A DNA stretch of 9,085 nucleotides, from positions 1-9,085 of the forward strand of contig URZR01000065.1 of assembly GCA_900552425.1 (NCBI GenBank), given 5' to 3'. The position numbers were made by a program, and so were the translations under genes. The DNA is from an uncultured Collinsella sp. (GTDB lineage Bacteria > Actinomycetota > Coriobacteriia > Coriobacteriales > Coriobacteriaceae). The notes below the pieces were generated by a model. That model saw nothing but the letters and a program-made list of their open reading frames with translations. It did not search any database and was not told the DNA's origin. Shown here in pieces: positions 1 through 5,752 of the stretch. Each line of letters begins with the position of its first letter. Position 1 is the first letter of the stretch.

Positions 1-529
1 CGTTCTCGCGCAGCGTCAGGATGACATCGGTGCCGTGCTCGGCGCGCTCGCCGTCTTCGATGGTGTAACCCTCAAGACCATCAGACTCCCACACGTGAGC
101 GGTGTCCTCGCCATAGGCGCGGCTGACAACCTTTACGTGGCTGGCAACCATAAAGGCAGAGTAGAAGCCCACGCCAAACTGACCGATGATGTCGACATCG
201 GAACCCTGCTGCTCGGCGTTCTCAGTCTTAAACTCCTCGGAGCCGGAATGGGCGATGGTGCCCAGATTGCGCTCGAGCTCCTCGGCGGTCATGCCGATAC
301 CGTTATCCGAAATGGTGATGGTACGGGCATCTTTATCAAAGGAAACACGGATGGCCAGGTCGCCCTGGTCGAGCTTGACACTCGGATCCTGCAGGCTCTT
401 AAAGTTGAGCTTGTCGACGGCATCGCTCGCGTTGGAGATAAGCTCGCGCAGGAAGATTTCCTTATTGGTGTAGATGGAGTTGATCATGAGGTCGAGCAGT
501 TTTTTGCTCTCGGTCTTAAATTGACGCAT
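1..529 (-). CDS. htpG: Molecular chaperone HtpG (Hsp90 family), N-terminal part, cut by the window edge
   Basis: This is the first 176 codons of bacterial Hsp90, a cytosolic ATP-dependent chaperone dimer; the rest lies beyond position 1. The reverse-strand translation begins MRQFKTESKKLLDLMINSIY. It contains the GHKL ATPase signatures of the family: the NKEIFLRELISNASDA helix (about residues 23-38) with the Asn that helps bind Mg-ATP, the SDNGIGM motif (about 74-80) whose Asp contacts adenine, the GTIAHSG lid segment, and IGQFGVGFYSAFMV. The ATG start is at 529 and is preceded by AAAGGA (541-536) with six bases of spacing. The reading frame is intact as far as it can be seen. The gene has its own roughly 200-base upstream region with a terminator-like hairpin, so it is probably transcribed separately from the acetyltransferase upstream of it. 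Confidence 0.97.
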   Translation of the reverse strand, partial: MRQFKTESKKLLDLMINSIYTNKEIFLRELISNASDAVDKLNFKSLQDPSVKLDQGDLAIRVSFDKDARTITISDNGIGMTAEELERNLGTIAHSGSEEFKTENAEQQGSDVDIIGQFGVGFYSAFMVASHVKVVSRAYGEDTAHVWESDGLEGYTIEDGERAEHGTDVILTLREN

Positions 530-559
530 GTGCAGTCCTTTCGCGCTACCCCCGTCCGC

Positions 560-584
560 AAAAACGGCCCGGTTGCCCGAGCCG
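560..584 (-). terminator. Terminator-like GC hairpin with T5 tail in the htpG leader
   Basis: On the minus strand an 8-bp stem (584-577 pairing with 572-565, one T-G wobble) closes a GCAA tetraloop and is followed at once by five T residues (564-560). This has the form of an intrinsic terminator. It ends only 30 bases before the htpG ATG and 18 bases before its Shine-Dalgarno. It could end transcripts arriving from the acetyltransferase, but then little room is left for an htpG promoter downstream of it. The alternative is that it attenuates htpG itself. Confidence 0.6.
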
Positions 585-613
585 CATTGCAGACCTGCTA
601 TGTTCAGACTTAG

Positions 614-671
614 ATTTTATAACCCATTAGCGCGCATATATACATACGGAATCGAAAAACTGTATGTCCAA
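614..671 (-). promoter_or_regulatory. AT-rich probable htpG promoter region with a dyad
   Basis: This is the only AT-rich stretch between the acetyltransferase stop and htpG. Read on the minus strand it has TTGGAC (671-666), TATGTA/TATATA (646-637) and TATAAA (621-616). The best-matching boxes are 19 bases apart, which is not ideal, so the exact promoter is uncertain. A 6-bp inverted repeat, ACATAC/GTATGT (642-647 and 662-667, 14 bases between), lies within it and could be an operator. No CIRCE or HAIR heat-shock operator was found. Confidence 0.35.
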
Positions 672-693
672 ACGCTCTGATACGCCAATTGCC

Positions 694-740
694 AAGGAGT
701 GTCCCCGACTGCCGGCAGGAAAGGAACGTCCCTATCTGCC
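694..740. repeat. Two imperfect 20-bp direct repeats with a central palindrome
   Basis: On the plus strand AAGGAGTGTCCCCGACTGCC (694-713) recurs as AAGGAACGTCCCTATCTGCC (721-740), matching at 15 of 20 positions with a period of 27. Between and overlapping them sits the perfect 10-bp palindrome CTGCCGGCAG (709-718). The second copy overlaps the stop codon of the acetyltransferase gene. A TAGGGACAGAT motif, inverted relative to these, lies at the other end of that gene (1260-1270). The pattern resembles a short dispersed intergenic repeat, but its genome copy number cannot be seen here. Confidence 0.4.
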
Positions 741-1232
741 ATCTACGCGCTTGGCCATCCAAGCATGGGGCTGGCCCTCGTCTTCGTAGTCCACCGGGGC
801 AATCTGCGTGTAACCCGCCTTGGCATAGAGCGGCAGCACGTATTCCTGCGCATGCAGCTTAATGAGCTTGGCGCCGGCATCACGCGCGCACGTATCACTG
901 GCCTCGACAATCTTGCTCGCCAAACCGCGACGGCGCATGCTCGGCAGCACGGCCACGCGCCCCATAATGTAGGTCTCCCCCGCCGCGACGCCTTCGTCCA
1001 AGTCGCACGCCGGCGACACCGGAGCCTCTGCGTCAGCTGCGCGCTCGAGTTCTTCGGGAAACACGCGCGAGCAACCGGCAAGCTCACCGTCTACATAGAG
1101 CGTCACATGAATGCAGTTCGGATCCTCGTCGATAGCGTCAAACTCATTCTCGTAGCCCTGCTCGTCCATAAAAACGACGCGGCGCACCAACGCCGCGTCA
1201 TCAAAGCATCCCGTCTTAAGTTGGATATCCAT
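732..1232 (-). CDS. GNAT family N-acetyltransferase
   Basis: This is a 166-residue cytosolic acetyltransferase that should transfer acetyl from acetyl-CoA to an amine; the substrate is unknown. The segment from about residue 15 to 58 (VRRVVFMDEQGYENEFDAIDEDPN onward) resembles the opening of ElaA-like GNAT proteins. Strand beta-4 and the acetyl-CoA loop are seen as GRVAVLPSMRRRGLA (about 91-105), with the R-x-x-G-x-A pyrophosphate-binding motif at 100-105. The C-terminal YAKAGYTQI is the usual beta-5 region. I chose ATG at 1232 because AAAGGG (1243-1238) lies five bases upstream; an in-frame TTG at 1250 would add six residues but places that Shine-Dalgarno inside the gene. The gene begins 39 bases after the stop of the phosphatase and could be read through from the polysaccharide cassette. 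Both of its ends are next to GGGAC repeats. Confidence 0.88.
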   Translation of the reverse strand: MDIQLKTGCFDDAALVRRVVFMDEQGYENEFDAIDEDPNCIHVTLYVDGELAGCSRVFPEELERAADAEAPVSPACDLDEGVAAGETYIMGRVAVLPSMRRRGLASKIVEASDTCARDAGAKLIKLHAQEYVLPLYAKAGYTQIAPVDYEDEGQPHAWMAKRVDGR

Positions 1233-1256
1233 GGCTGCCCTTTCATTCAATGCGAA

Positions 1257-1270
1257 CGTTAGGGACAGAT
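1257..1270. repeat. TAGGGACAGAT motif between phosphatase and acetyltransferase genes
   Basis: CGTTAGGGACAGAT on the plus strand ends just before the phosphatase stop codon (1272-1274). Its TAGGGAC core is the inverse of GTCCCTA at 729-735, so the acetyltransferase gene is bracketed by short inverted copies. With only 7 bp identical, chance is possible. It is recorded because the phosphatase reading frame ends early exactly here. Confidence 0.25.
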
Positions 1271-1271
1271 T

Positions 1272-1922
1272 TTAGCGAAAGTGAGCTCCGCGCACGCTAA
1301 ACTTCGCGCGAGCCTTCGCCAGGCAGTCGTAATGACCCACGTTATGGGCATCGCTCGCGATGAAGCTGTACAGGTTCTGATCGAACAGGCGCTGTGCCGG
1401 CTTTTTCTCGCGACCAAAGCGACCGCCGGCAATAAAGTCCGCCGAAGCCTGCAGCTTGCAGCCCATATCGACCAGGCGCTCCGCCACGCTTACATCCTTT
1501 TGAACCGCACGATAGCGCTCAGGATGAGCGATGATCACCTGGTAGCCACGGCACTGCAAATCGTAAATCGTGTTCTCGTACTCTCTAAACGCATACGCAT
1601 CGGCATGCGTCGAAAGCTCGAGCAGAAACTCGTTGGTCCCATCGAAATGCAAGTGATCCGCGGCATCGATACCAAGCTCAACGAGCTTTCGATGGTTGAC
1701 CTCGAAGCCCATCTGGAGCGGAAAACCGTCAGCGTTATCGCGCAGCAGCTCAAAGGCATCCCACATCTTGTCGTAATCAAAATAGGGATCACGGCAGTGA
1801 GGAGTGCAAACGATTCTGGTTACACCGGCCCGCTTGGCAGCCTCGAGCATCGCCAAGCTCTCTTCGAGATCGGCGGCGCCGTCGTCTACACCCGGCAAGA
1901 TATGGCAATGAATGTCACGCAT
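1272..1922 (-). CDS. CpsB/YwqE-type PHP-family protein-tyrosine phosphatase
   Basis: This is a 216-residue metal-dependent phosphatase that removes phosphate from tyrosines of the partner BY-kinase, thereby tuning capsule or exopolysaccharide assembly. PHP-family metal ligands are visible in order: DIHCHILPGVDDG (residues 3-15, His5 and His7), CTPH (39-42), GFEVN (72-76, Glu74), AHPERYR (132-138, His133) and SDAHN (190-194, Asp191 and His193). The ATG at 1922 follows AAGG (1933-1930) and lies 17 bases after the kinase stop, so the two are co-transcribed. After SDAHN only about 22 residues remain, ending RGAHFR. Family members are commonly around 240-255 residues and carry a further C-terminal helix, so this one looks short at its end; all metal ligands are kept and activity is plausible. 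An unusual native C-terminus is the alternative. Confidence 0.93.
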   Translation of the reverse strand: MRDIHCHILPGVDDGAADLEESLAMLEAAKRAGVTRIVCTPHCRDPYFDYDKMWDAFELLRDNADGFPLQMGFEVNHRKLVELGIDAADHLHFDGTNEFLLELSTHADAYAFREYENTIYDLQCRGYQVIIAHPERYRAVQKDVSVAERLVDMGCKLQASADFIAGGRFGREKKPAQRLFDQNLYSFIASDAHNVGHYDCLAKARAKFSVRGAHFR

Positions 1923-1939
1923 AGGTCAGCCTTAATCAA

Positions 1940-2677
1940 CTAAACGTTTGCTCGGTTGGTGAAGATGCCCTTTTTGGAAGTGCCCTGATCGTCGGAGCCC
2001 TTCTTAACCTTCTTACCGTCCTTGGTGTAGTAAGAATAGTAGTACTCGCTGGTCTCGGTCTCACAGTAATTCATGACGGTACCGATGAGCTTGACCTTCT
2101 CGGACTTCTTAAGCTGACCGATGGCGTTGAGCGCCTCCTCGCGCTTGGTGAAATCCTCACGCACGACAAAAAGCGCACCGTCGGTCAGACTTGCGATCTC
2201 GGCAGCATCGATGAAGGTGCCGACCGGGGGAGCATCGAAGATGACGTACTGGAACTTGGCGGACAGTGCCTTTACCAGCTTGGCAAAGCGATGGGAGACG
2301 ATGATGTCGGCAGGATTGGGAATGTGCGGCTCGGCATCGAGGAAGTAGAAATTCTTCTGACCTGTCTCGACAATCGCCTGGTCGATAGAAACCTGCTCGG
2401 ACAGGACTGCATAGAGTCCGCCGCGGGAGCGGACGCCGAGCATATCGGCAAGGGACCTGCGACGCATATCAGCCTCGACCAGCAGGACGCTCTTGCCGCT
2501 CGTGGCGATTGCCTGAGCAAGGTTAATGGAAACCGTAGACTTGCCCTCGTTGGGAATCGAGGAGGTAACGGTGATGGTGCGAATGGGGTCGTCCACGCTC
2601 GCAAAGCGGATATTGGCCAGAAGGGTCTTGGCGGCATTCTGTACAACGAGCTTATCGGTGTTCTTTGCCTTAGCCAT
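1940..2677 (-). CDS. CpsD/CapB/YwqD-type bacterial tyrosine kinase (BY-kinase)
   Basis: This 245-residue cytosolic P-loop kinase autophosphorylates on a C-terminal tyrosine cluster and, with the membrane adaptor encoded just upstream, controls polysaccharide polymerisation and export. Visible motifs are Walker A SSIPNEGKST (39-48), Walker A' LLVEADMRR (65-73) and Walker B VIFDAPP (145-151), the triad that defines BY-kinases. The tail EYYYSYYTKDGKK (211-223) carries five tyrosines (212-214, 216, 217) as expected phosphorylation sites. The ATG at 2677 lies two bases after the adaptor's stop codon, with GGTGG inside the adaptor's end as ribosome site, which indicates translational coupling. The kinase and its activator are separate proteins, as in Gram-positive organisms, rather than the fused Wzc form of proteobacteria. 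Confidence 0.95.
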   Translation of the reverse strand: MAKAKNTDKLVVQNAAKTLLANIRFASVDDPIRTITVTSSIPNEGKSTVSINLAQAIATSGKSVLLVEADMRRRSLADMLGVRSRGGLYAVLSEQVSIDQAIVETGQKNFYFLDAEPHIPNPADIIVSHRFAKLVKALSAKFQYVIFDAPPVGTFIDAAEIASLTDGALFVVREDFTKREEALNAIGQLKKSEKVKLIGTVMNYCETETSEYYYSYYTKDGKKVKKGSDDQGTSKKGIFTNRANV

Positions 2678-2679
2678 GC

Positions 2680-3336
2680 CTATTTACCACCTTTCATAGC
2701 CGGAATTCGGCCAACAACGGGAATACCCAGGAGCTCTTCTGCCTCTTCGGCACCGCGGATGCGGGTATTGAGCATGTCTGCCAAAACGACATAGGCAACT
2801 GCGATAAAGATACCGGCGAGGAACGCGACGGCAATATACAGCGTACGCTTGGGGCCGCTGGGGGCTTCGGGGGTCTTGGCCTCGTCGATAACGTTGATGC
2901 TCTGGGCAGCGCCGACGTTCTGAGCGACCGTACTCACCGAGCTGGCAATGGCCTTTGCGACCTCAGCCGTCTCCTTGGCATCGGTACCGGTAACCGAAAG
3001 CGTAATGACACGCGTGGTGGTCTCGGAGGAAACAGACACCTTGTAGTCATCCAGATCGGTGAGGCCCAGTTCTTTGGCGGCGCCGCTCTTAACGCTATCG
3101 CTATCAAGCAGCGTGGCGATATCGTTGGAAAGCATCTGGCTCGCCGAGAGATCGTTGTAGCTCATCTGACCGCTATCGTCGGTCTTGGCGAGAATGTACA
3201 TGCTCGTCGTCGCGGTATAGGTGTTGTCCATCGCAACGAAGGACACGATGCCCATGGCGATCGCGCAGACCACCGGAAGGGTGATGACCAGCTTGAGGTG
3301 CTTCTTCAGCAGCTGGAACAGTTCGAGAAGGGTCAT
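2680..3336 (-). CDS. Wzz/CpsC/YveK-type polysaccharide chain-length and kinase-activator membrane protein
   Basis: This 218-residue membrane protein has the Wzz topology: a short cytosolic start (MTLLELFQLLKKH), a first membrane helix at about 15-35, an extracytoplasmic domain of about 130 residues, a proline-rich TPEAPSGPKR (155-164), a second helix at about 166-186, and a cytosolic tail. The tail (RIRGAEEAEELLGIPVVGRIPAMKGGK) contains the E-E-LLGIPVVGRIP segment typical of the part that contacts and activates the tyrosine kinase. It is the first gene of a three-gene unit with the kinase and phosphatase. The ATG at 3336 is preceded by AAAGG (3349-3345) with eight bases of spacing. The length is usual for Gram-positive adaptors. 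No glycosyltransferase, Wzx or Wzy gene is visible in the window, so the polysaccharide served is unknown. Confidence 0.93.
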   Translation of the reverse strand: MTLLELFQLLKKHLKLVITLPVVCAIAMGIVSFVAMDNTYTATTSMYILAKTDDSGQMSYNDLSASQMLSNDIATLLDSDSVKSGAAKELGLTDLDDYKVSVSSETTTRVITLSVTGTDAKETAEVAKAIASSVSTVAQNVGAAQSINVIDEAKTPEAPSGPKRTLYIAVAFLAGIFIAVAYVVLADMLNTRIRGAEEAEELLGIPVVGRIPAMKGGK

Positions 3337-3383
3337 GCAGCTTGCCTTTCATTTCCCCAGTTCGGATTGACAAAACTGTCCGT

Positions 3384-3412
3384 ATGTTATCGCATCTTTT
3401 TACCGAGACCAA
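3384..3412 (-). promoter_or_regulatory. Candidate promoter of the polysaccharide regulation cassette
   Basis: On the minus strand TTGGTC (3412-3407) and TAACAT (3389-3384) are separated by exactly 17 bases and lie about 50 bases before the adaptor ATG. The match to sigma-70-type consensus is moderate (3 of 6 and 4 of 6). An alternative slightly further upstream pairs TTTACA (3445-3440) with a TATAGA box 19 bases away. Confidence 0.4.
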
Positions 3413-3428
3413 ACTCTATACATAAGAA

Positions 3429-3471
3429 ACAGGCTCTCCTGTAAAAATGACGGAAGCAATCGTAAAATTGC
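3429..3471. repeat. Two short dyads upstream of the polysaccharide cassette
   Basis: ACAGG/CCTGT (3429-3433 and 3438-3442, four bases between) and GCAAT/ATTGC (3456-3460 and 3467-3471, six bases between) are both perfect 5-bp inverted repeats. The first falls in the spacer of the alternative promoter and could be an operator. No regulator is recognised for them, and arms this short can arise by chance. Confidence 0.25.
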
Positions 3472-3477
3472 ACAACA

Positions 3478-3506
3478 ACGCCGCACCCGAAAGTCCGATG
3501 CGGCGT
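3478..3506 (-). terminator. Hairpin downstream of phoR, probable terminator
   Basis: A perfect 8-bp stem, ACGCCGCA (3478-3485) with TGCGGCGT (3499-3506), encloses a 13-base loop. It lies 26 bases after the phoR stop codon. On the minus strand the stem is followed by TTGTTGTGCAATTTTA, a T-rich but interrupted tail, so it is a weaker intrinsic terminator than the textbook form. Its position between phoR and the polysaccharide promoter fits a transcription boundary. Confidence 0.6.
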
Positions 3507-3531
3507 CCACATCAATATCTATGTTGTATCG

Positions 3532-4956
3532 CTATGCGAATGGCTCGTCCTGCTGTATGGGAAACGTCACCGTAATGGTGGTTCCCACGCCCAACTCGCT
3601 CGACAGATCGAGCGTGGCGTGATGATACAGGGCCGCATGTTTGACAATGGCAAGCCCCAGGCCGGTTCCGCCGCGTGCCTTGGATCTACTCTTGTCCACG
3701 CGATAGAACCGCTCAAATACCTTGCCATGTTCTTCAGGCGCGATACCGATTCCCGTGTCGGCGACCGCGAGGAACGGATGACCTTCGTCGTTGGTGCCGC
3801 ACTGCAGCGCAACCATACCGCCGGGTCGATTGTAGCGGATGGCGTTGCTTGCCAGATTGTAGATGAGCTCGTCAATCAAGCGCGACACGCCTTCGATGAC
3901 CACAGGCTTGGTCTCATGACTTATCGTCACATTCGCTTGACGGGCGACCTGTTCAAGACGCTGCTCAACCGTGTAGATGGCACGCGAGAGCTCAATAGGC
4001 TCCGTGGACCCAATGGGCACCGCCTCGCCCTCAGTCGCACGCTCGGCCTCGTCCAAGTTAGACAGCGTAAGGATATCGTTGACAAGCGCTGCCAAGCGGC
4101 CCGCCTCACGATAGATACGACCGCCAAAGTTGCGCAGGTCATCCTCGCCCTCAACCATGCCGTTTGCGATGAGCTCGGCATAGCCCGAAATCGCCGTAAG
4201 CGGCGTCTTGAGCTCATGGGTGATATTCGCCGTGAACTCGCGGCGCATACGGTCGTTGTCCGCTAGCACCGCCATTTGGCGCTTGAGTTCCTGGCGCTGC
4301 GACTCGATACGCTCAAGCATGGGGACCATCTCGGCATAGGCGTGCTCATAGCTACGGCGCGGGTGGTCCAAATCCACCTCTTGCAACGGCGCGATGATGG
4401 CACGGGACTCGCGGCGCGCCATGAAAAACGAGAGTACCGCACCCGCTGCTGCGATAAGCAGCATCGGCGCCACCATCGACAGCAAAATCGCCGCAACGCC
4501 AGGCTGGGCCTGCGCCAAGCGGACGACCTGGCCGTTATCAAGGGTGACGGCGCGATACAGCATAATCTCGTCGAGCGTAGAGCTTGCGCGCTCCGCGGAA
4601 CCCGAACCACTCTCAAAGGCCTCGATGACCTCGGGGCGATCGCCATGGTTGGGCAGTGTGGAAGGCGACGCCTCGTTGTCGTAGGCAACCGATCCATCCT
4701 TGTTAATCAGCGTGATGCGTAAGTCCTCGCGATCGAGGCTACGCAAGAACGGGATGGGCTCCTGCTGCTCGTCGAGGGCGGCAGCAATGAGCTCGGTTTC
4801 CTGCGCCAGATTGGCACTCGTGGCATCCGCCAAGGTGTTTTGCACAAAGAACGCACCCAGCACCGTAAACGCCACGATAACCGCCATGGCGCAAACAAAG
4901 ATCGTCACAAAAACGCGGTGCGATAGCGTTTGTTTTCCCTGGGGGGCGAAGACCAC
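3532..4956 (-). CDS. phoR: PhoR-type sensor histidine kinase
   Basis: This 474-residue membrane sensor kinase is the partner of the regulator gene just upstream. In order: cytosolic start, membrane helix about 17-38, an extracytoplasmic region of roughly 115 residues (40-155), second helix about 157-178, a linker with RRESRAIIAPL resembling a HAMP-like or juxtamembrane segment, and the HisKA H-box FTANITHELKTPLTAISGY (241-259) with phospho-accepting His247. The ATPase domain has N-box NLASNAIRYN (367-376), G1 ADTGIGI (399-405), F-box FERFYRVD (414-421) and G2 GGTGLGLAI (429-437). FTANITHELKTPLT is the form typical of PhoR. The start is GTG at 4956, three bases after the regulator stop, with GGAGGAG overlapping the regulator's end, so the two genes are translationally coupled. 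The phosphate role is inferred from the sequence type and from pstB next door. Confidence 0.93.
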   Translation of the reverse strand: MVFAPQGKQTLSHRVFVTIFVCAMAVIVAFTVLGAFFVQNTLADATSANLAQETELIAAALDEQQEPIPFLRSLDREDLRITLINKDGSVAYDNEASPSTLPNHGDRPEVIEAFESGSGSAERASSTLDEIMLYRAVTLDNGQVVRLAQAQPGVAAILLSMVAPMLLIAAAGAVLSFFMARRESRAIIAPLQEVDLDHPRRSYEHAYAEMVPMLERIESQRQELKRQMAVLADNDRMRREFTANITHELKTPLTAISGYAELIANGMVEGEDDLRNFGGRIYREAGRLAALVNDILTLSNLDEAERATEGEAVPIGSTEPIELSRAIYTVEQRLEQVARQANVTISHETKPVVIEGVSRLIDELIYNLASNAIRYNRPGGMVALQCGTNDEGHPFLAVADTGIGIAPEEHGKVFERFYRVDKSRSKARGGTGLGLAIVKHAALYHHATLDLSSELGVGTTITVTFPIQQDEPFA

Positions 4957-4959
4957 GGG

Positions 4960-5688
4960 TTACTCCTCCGATGCGGTGGACGCGGTGTCGTCACCTTCGG
5001 CACCATCACCGGCAGAAGGCTCAGCCAAGCGGTAGCCCACGCCGCGCACGGTCTCGATGGCGCTGGCATGCTCGCCCAGTTTTTGGCGAAGCGTCTGCAC
5101 GTGCACGTCAACGGTGCGCGAACCGCCGTCGAAGTCCCAGCCCCACACGCTCTGCAGCAACGACTCGCGGGTAAAGACCACGCCGGGCTTGCGCATGAGA
5201 TACTCAAGCAGGTCGAACTCGCGCAGGGTGAGCTTAAGCGGCTCGCCGGCAACGGTCACCTCGCGATGGCTGGGCGAGAGCACGATGTCGCCCACACTGA
5301 GCACATCGCTCGCCTGCTTGACCATGCCGCCGCGACGCAGCAGTGCGCGGCAACGGCTCGCAAGCTCCATGAGCGAAAACGGCTTAGTCAGGTAATCGTC
5401 GGCACCGCCATCGAGCGCCATCACCTTGTCGAGCTCGGTGTCCTTGGCAGTAAGCATCATGATGGGCACCGTCGCCGTCAGGCGGTCGGCGCGCAGGCGA
5501 CGCATAATCGCCAAACCATCGGTATCGGGCAGCATGATGTCGAGCAGGACGGCATCGGGTACCCGTCGCGCCACGGCGGCCTTAAACTCGCCGTCGCACG
5601 AAAAGCCCTCGGCCTCGATTCCCTGCTTGCGCAGCGCATAGACCGTCAAATCCCTGATGTTGTCATCGTCCTCGACGTAGTAGATCAT
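4960..5688 (-). CDS. phoB: PhoB/PhoP-type OmpR-family response regulator
   Basis: This 242-residue DNA-binding regulator is activated by the neighbouring kinase. The receiver domain (1-115) has the acidic pocket YVEDDDN (4-10), phospho-acceptor Asp50 in LLDIMLPD, Thr80 in MLTAKD and Lys102 in LTKPF, all intact. A winged-helix domain follows (about 130-225), with VWGWDFDGGSRTVDVHVQTLRQKLG as the recognition-helix region and GVGYRL as the wing. The C-terminus has an acidic, disordered-looking tail (PSAGDGAEGDDTASTASEE). I chose ATG at 5688 because AAAGGGG (5701-5695) precedes it with six bases of spacing and the protein then begins MIYYVEDD as in the family; an in-frame ATG at 5712 would add eight residues but has no good ribosome site. 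Its place after pstB and before phoR supports a phosphate-starvation role. Confidence 0.93.
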   Translation of the reverse strand: MIYYVEDDDNIRDLTVYALRKQGIEAEGFSCDGEFKAAVARRVPDAVLLDIMLPDTDGLAIMRRLRADRLTATVPIMMLTAKDTELDKVMALDGGADDYLTKPFSLMELASRCRALLRRGGMVKQASDVLSVGDIVLSPSHREVTVAGEPLKLTLREFDLLEYLMRKPGVVFTRESLLQSVWGWDFDGGSRTVDVHVQTLRQKLGEHASAIETVRGVGYRLAEPSAGDGAEGDDTASTASEE

Positions 5689-5728
5689 GTTGAACCCCTT
5701 TGCGGCCGGCATGACCGCATCTTAACCC

Positions 5729-5742
5729 TAAAGGTACCTTTA
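5729..5742. repeat. Perfect 14-bp palindrome between pstB and phoB
   Basis: TAAAGGTACCTTTA is self-complementary over all 14 bases. It lies in the 64-base gap between the pstB stop codon (5753-5755) and the regulator start (5688). No T-tract follows on either strand, so it does not look like a terminator. It could be a protein-binding operator or an mRNA-processing hairpin. Confidence 0.5.
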
Positions 5743-5752
5743 CGAGATGGTA

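Noticed and set aside
35..613. 192-codon plus-strand frame over the htpG start.
   Set aside because: It is antisense to a clear HtpG N-terminus, and its protein has no recognisable motif.
530..731. CIRCE or HAIR heat-shock operator upstream of htpG.
   Set aside because: Neither TTAGCACTC-N9-GAGTGCTAA nor CTTGAGT-N7-ACTCAAG is present; only an unrelated ACATAC/GTATGT dyad was found.
1281..1943. Long plus-strand open frame opposite the phosphatase gene, and similar long plus-strand frames opposite the kinases and regulators.
   Set aside because: The minus-strand frames have complete family motifs and good ribosome sites. The plus-strand translations show no recognisable domain and are expected by-products of GC-rich codon use.
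3367..3372. Plus-strand TTGACA as a promoter in the region before the polysaccharide cassette.
   Set aside because: No plus-strand gene follows and no convincing -10 was seen at suitable spacing; it lies in the leader of a minus-strand gene.
5689..5752. Terminator between pstB and phoB.
   Set aside because: The 14-bp palindrome has no T-tract on either strand, and the short gap fits continued transcription.
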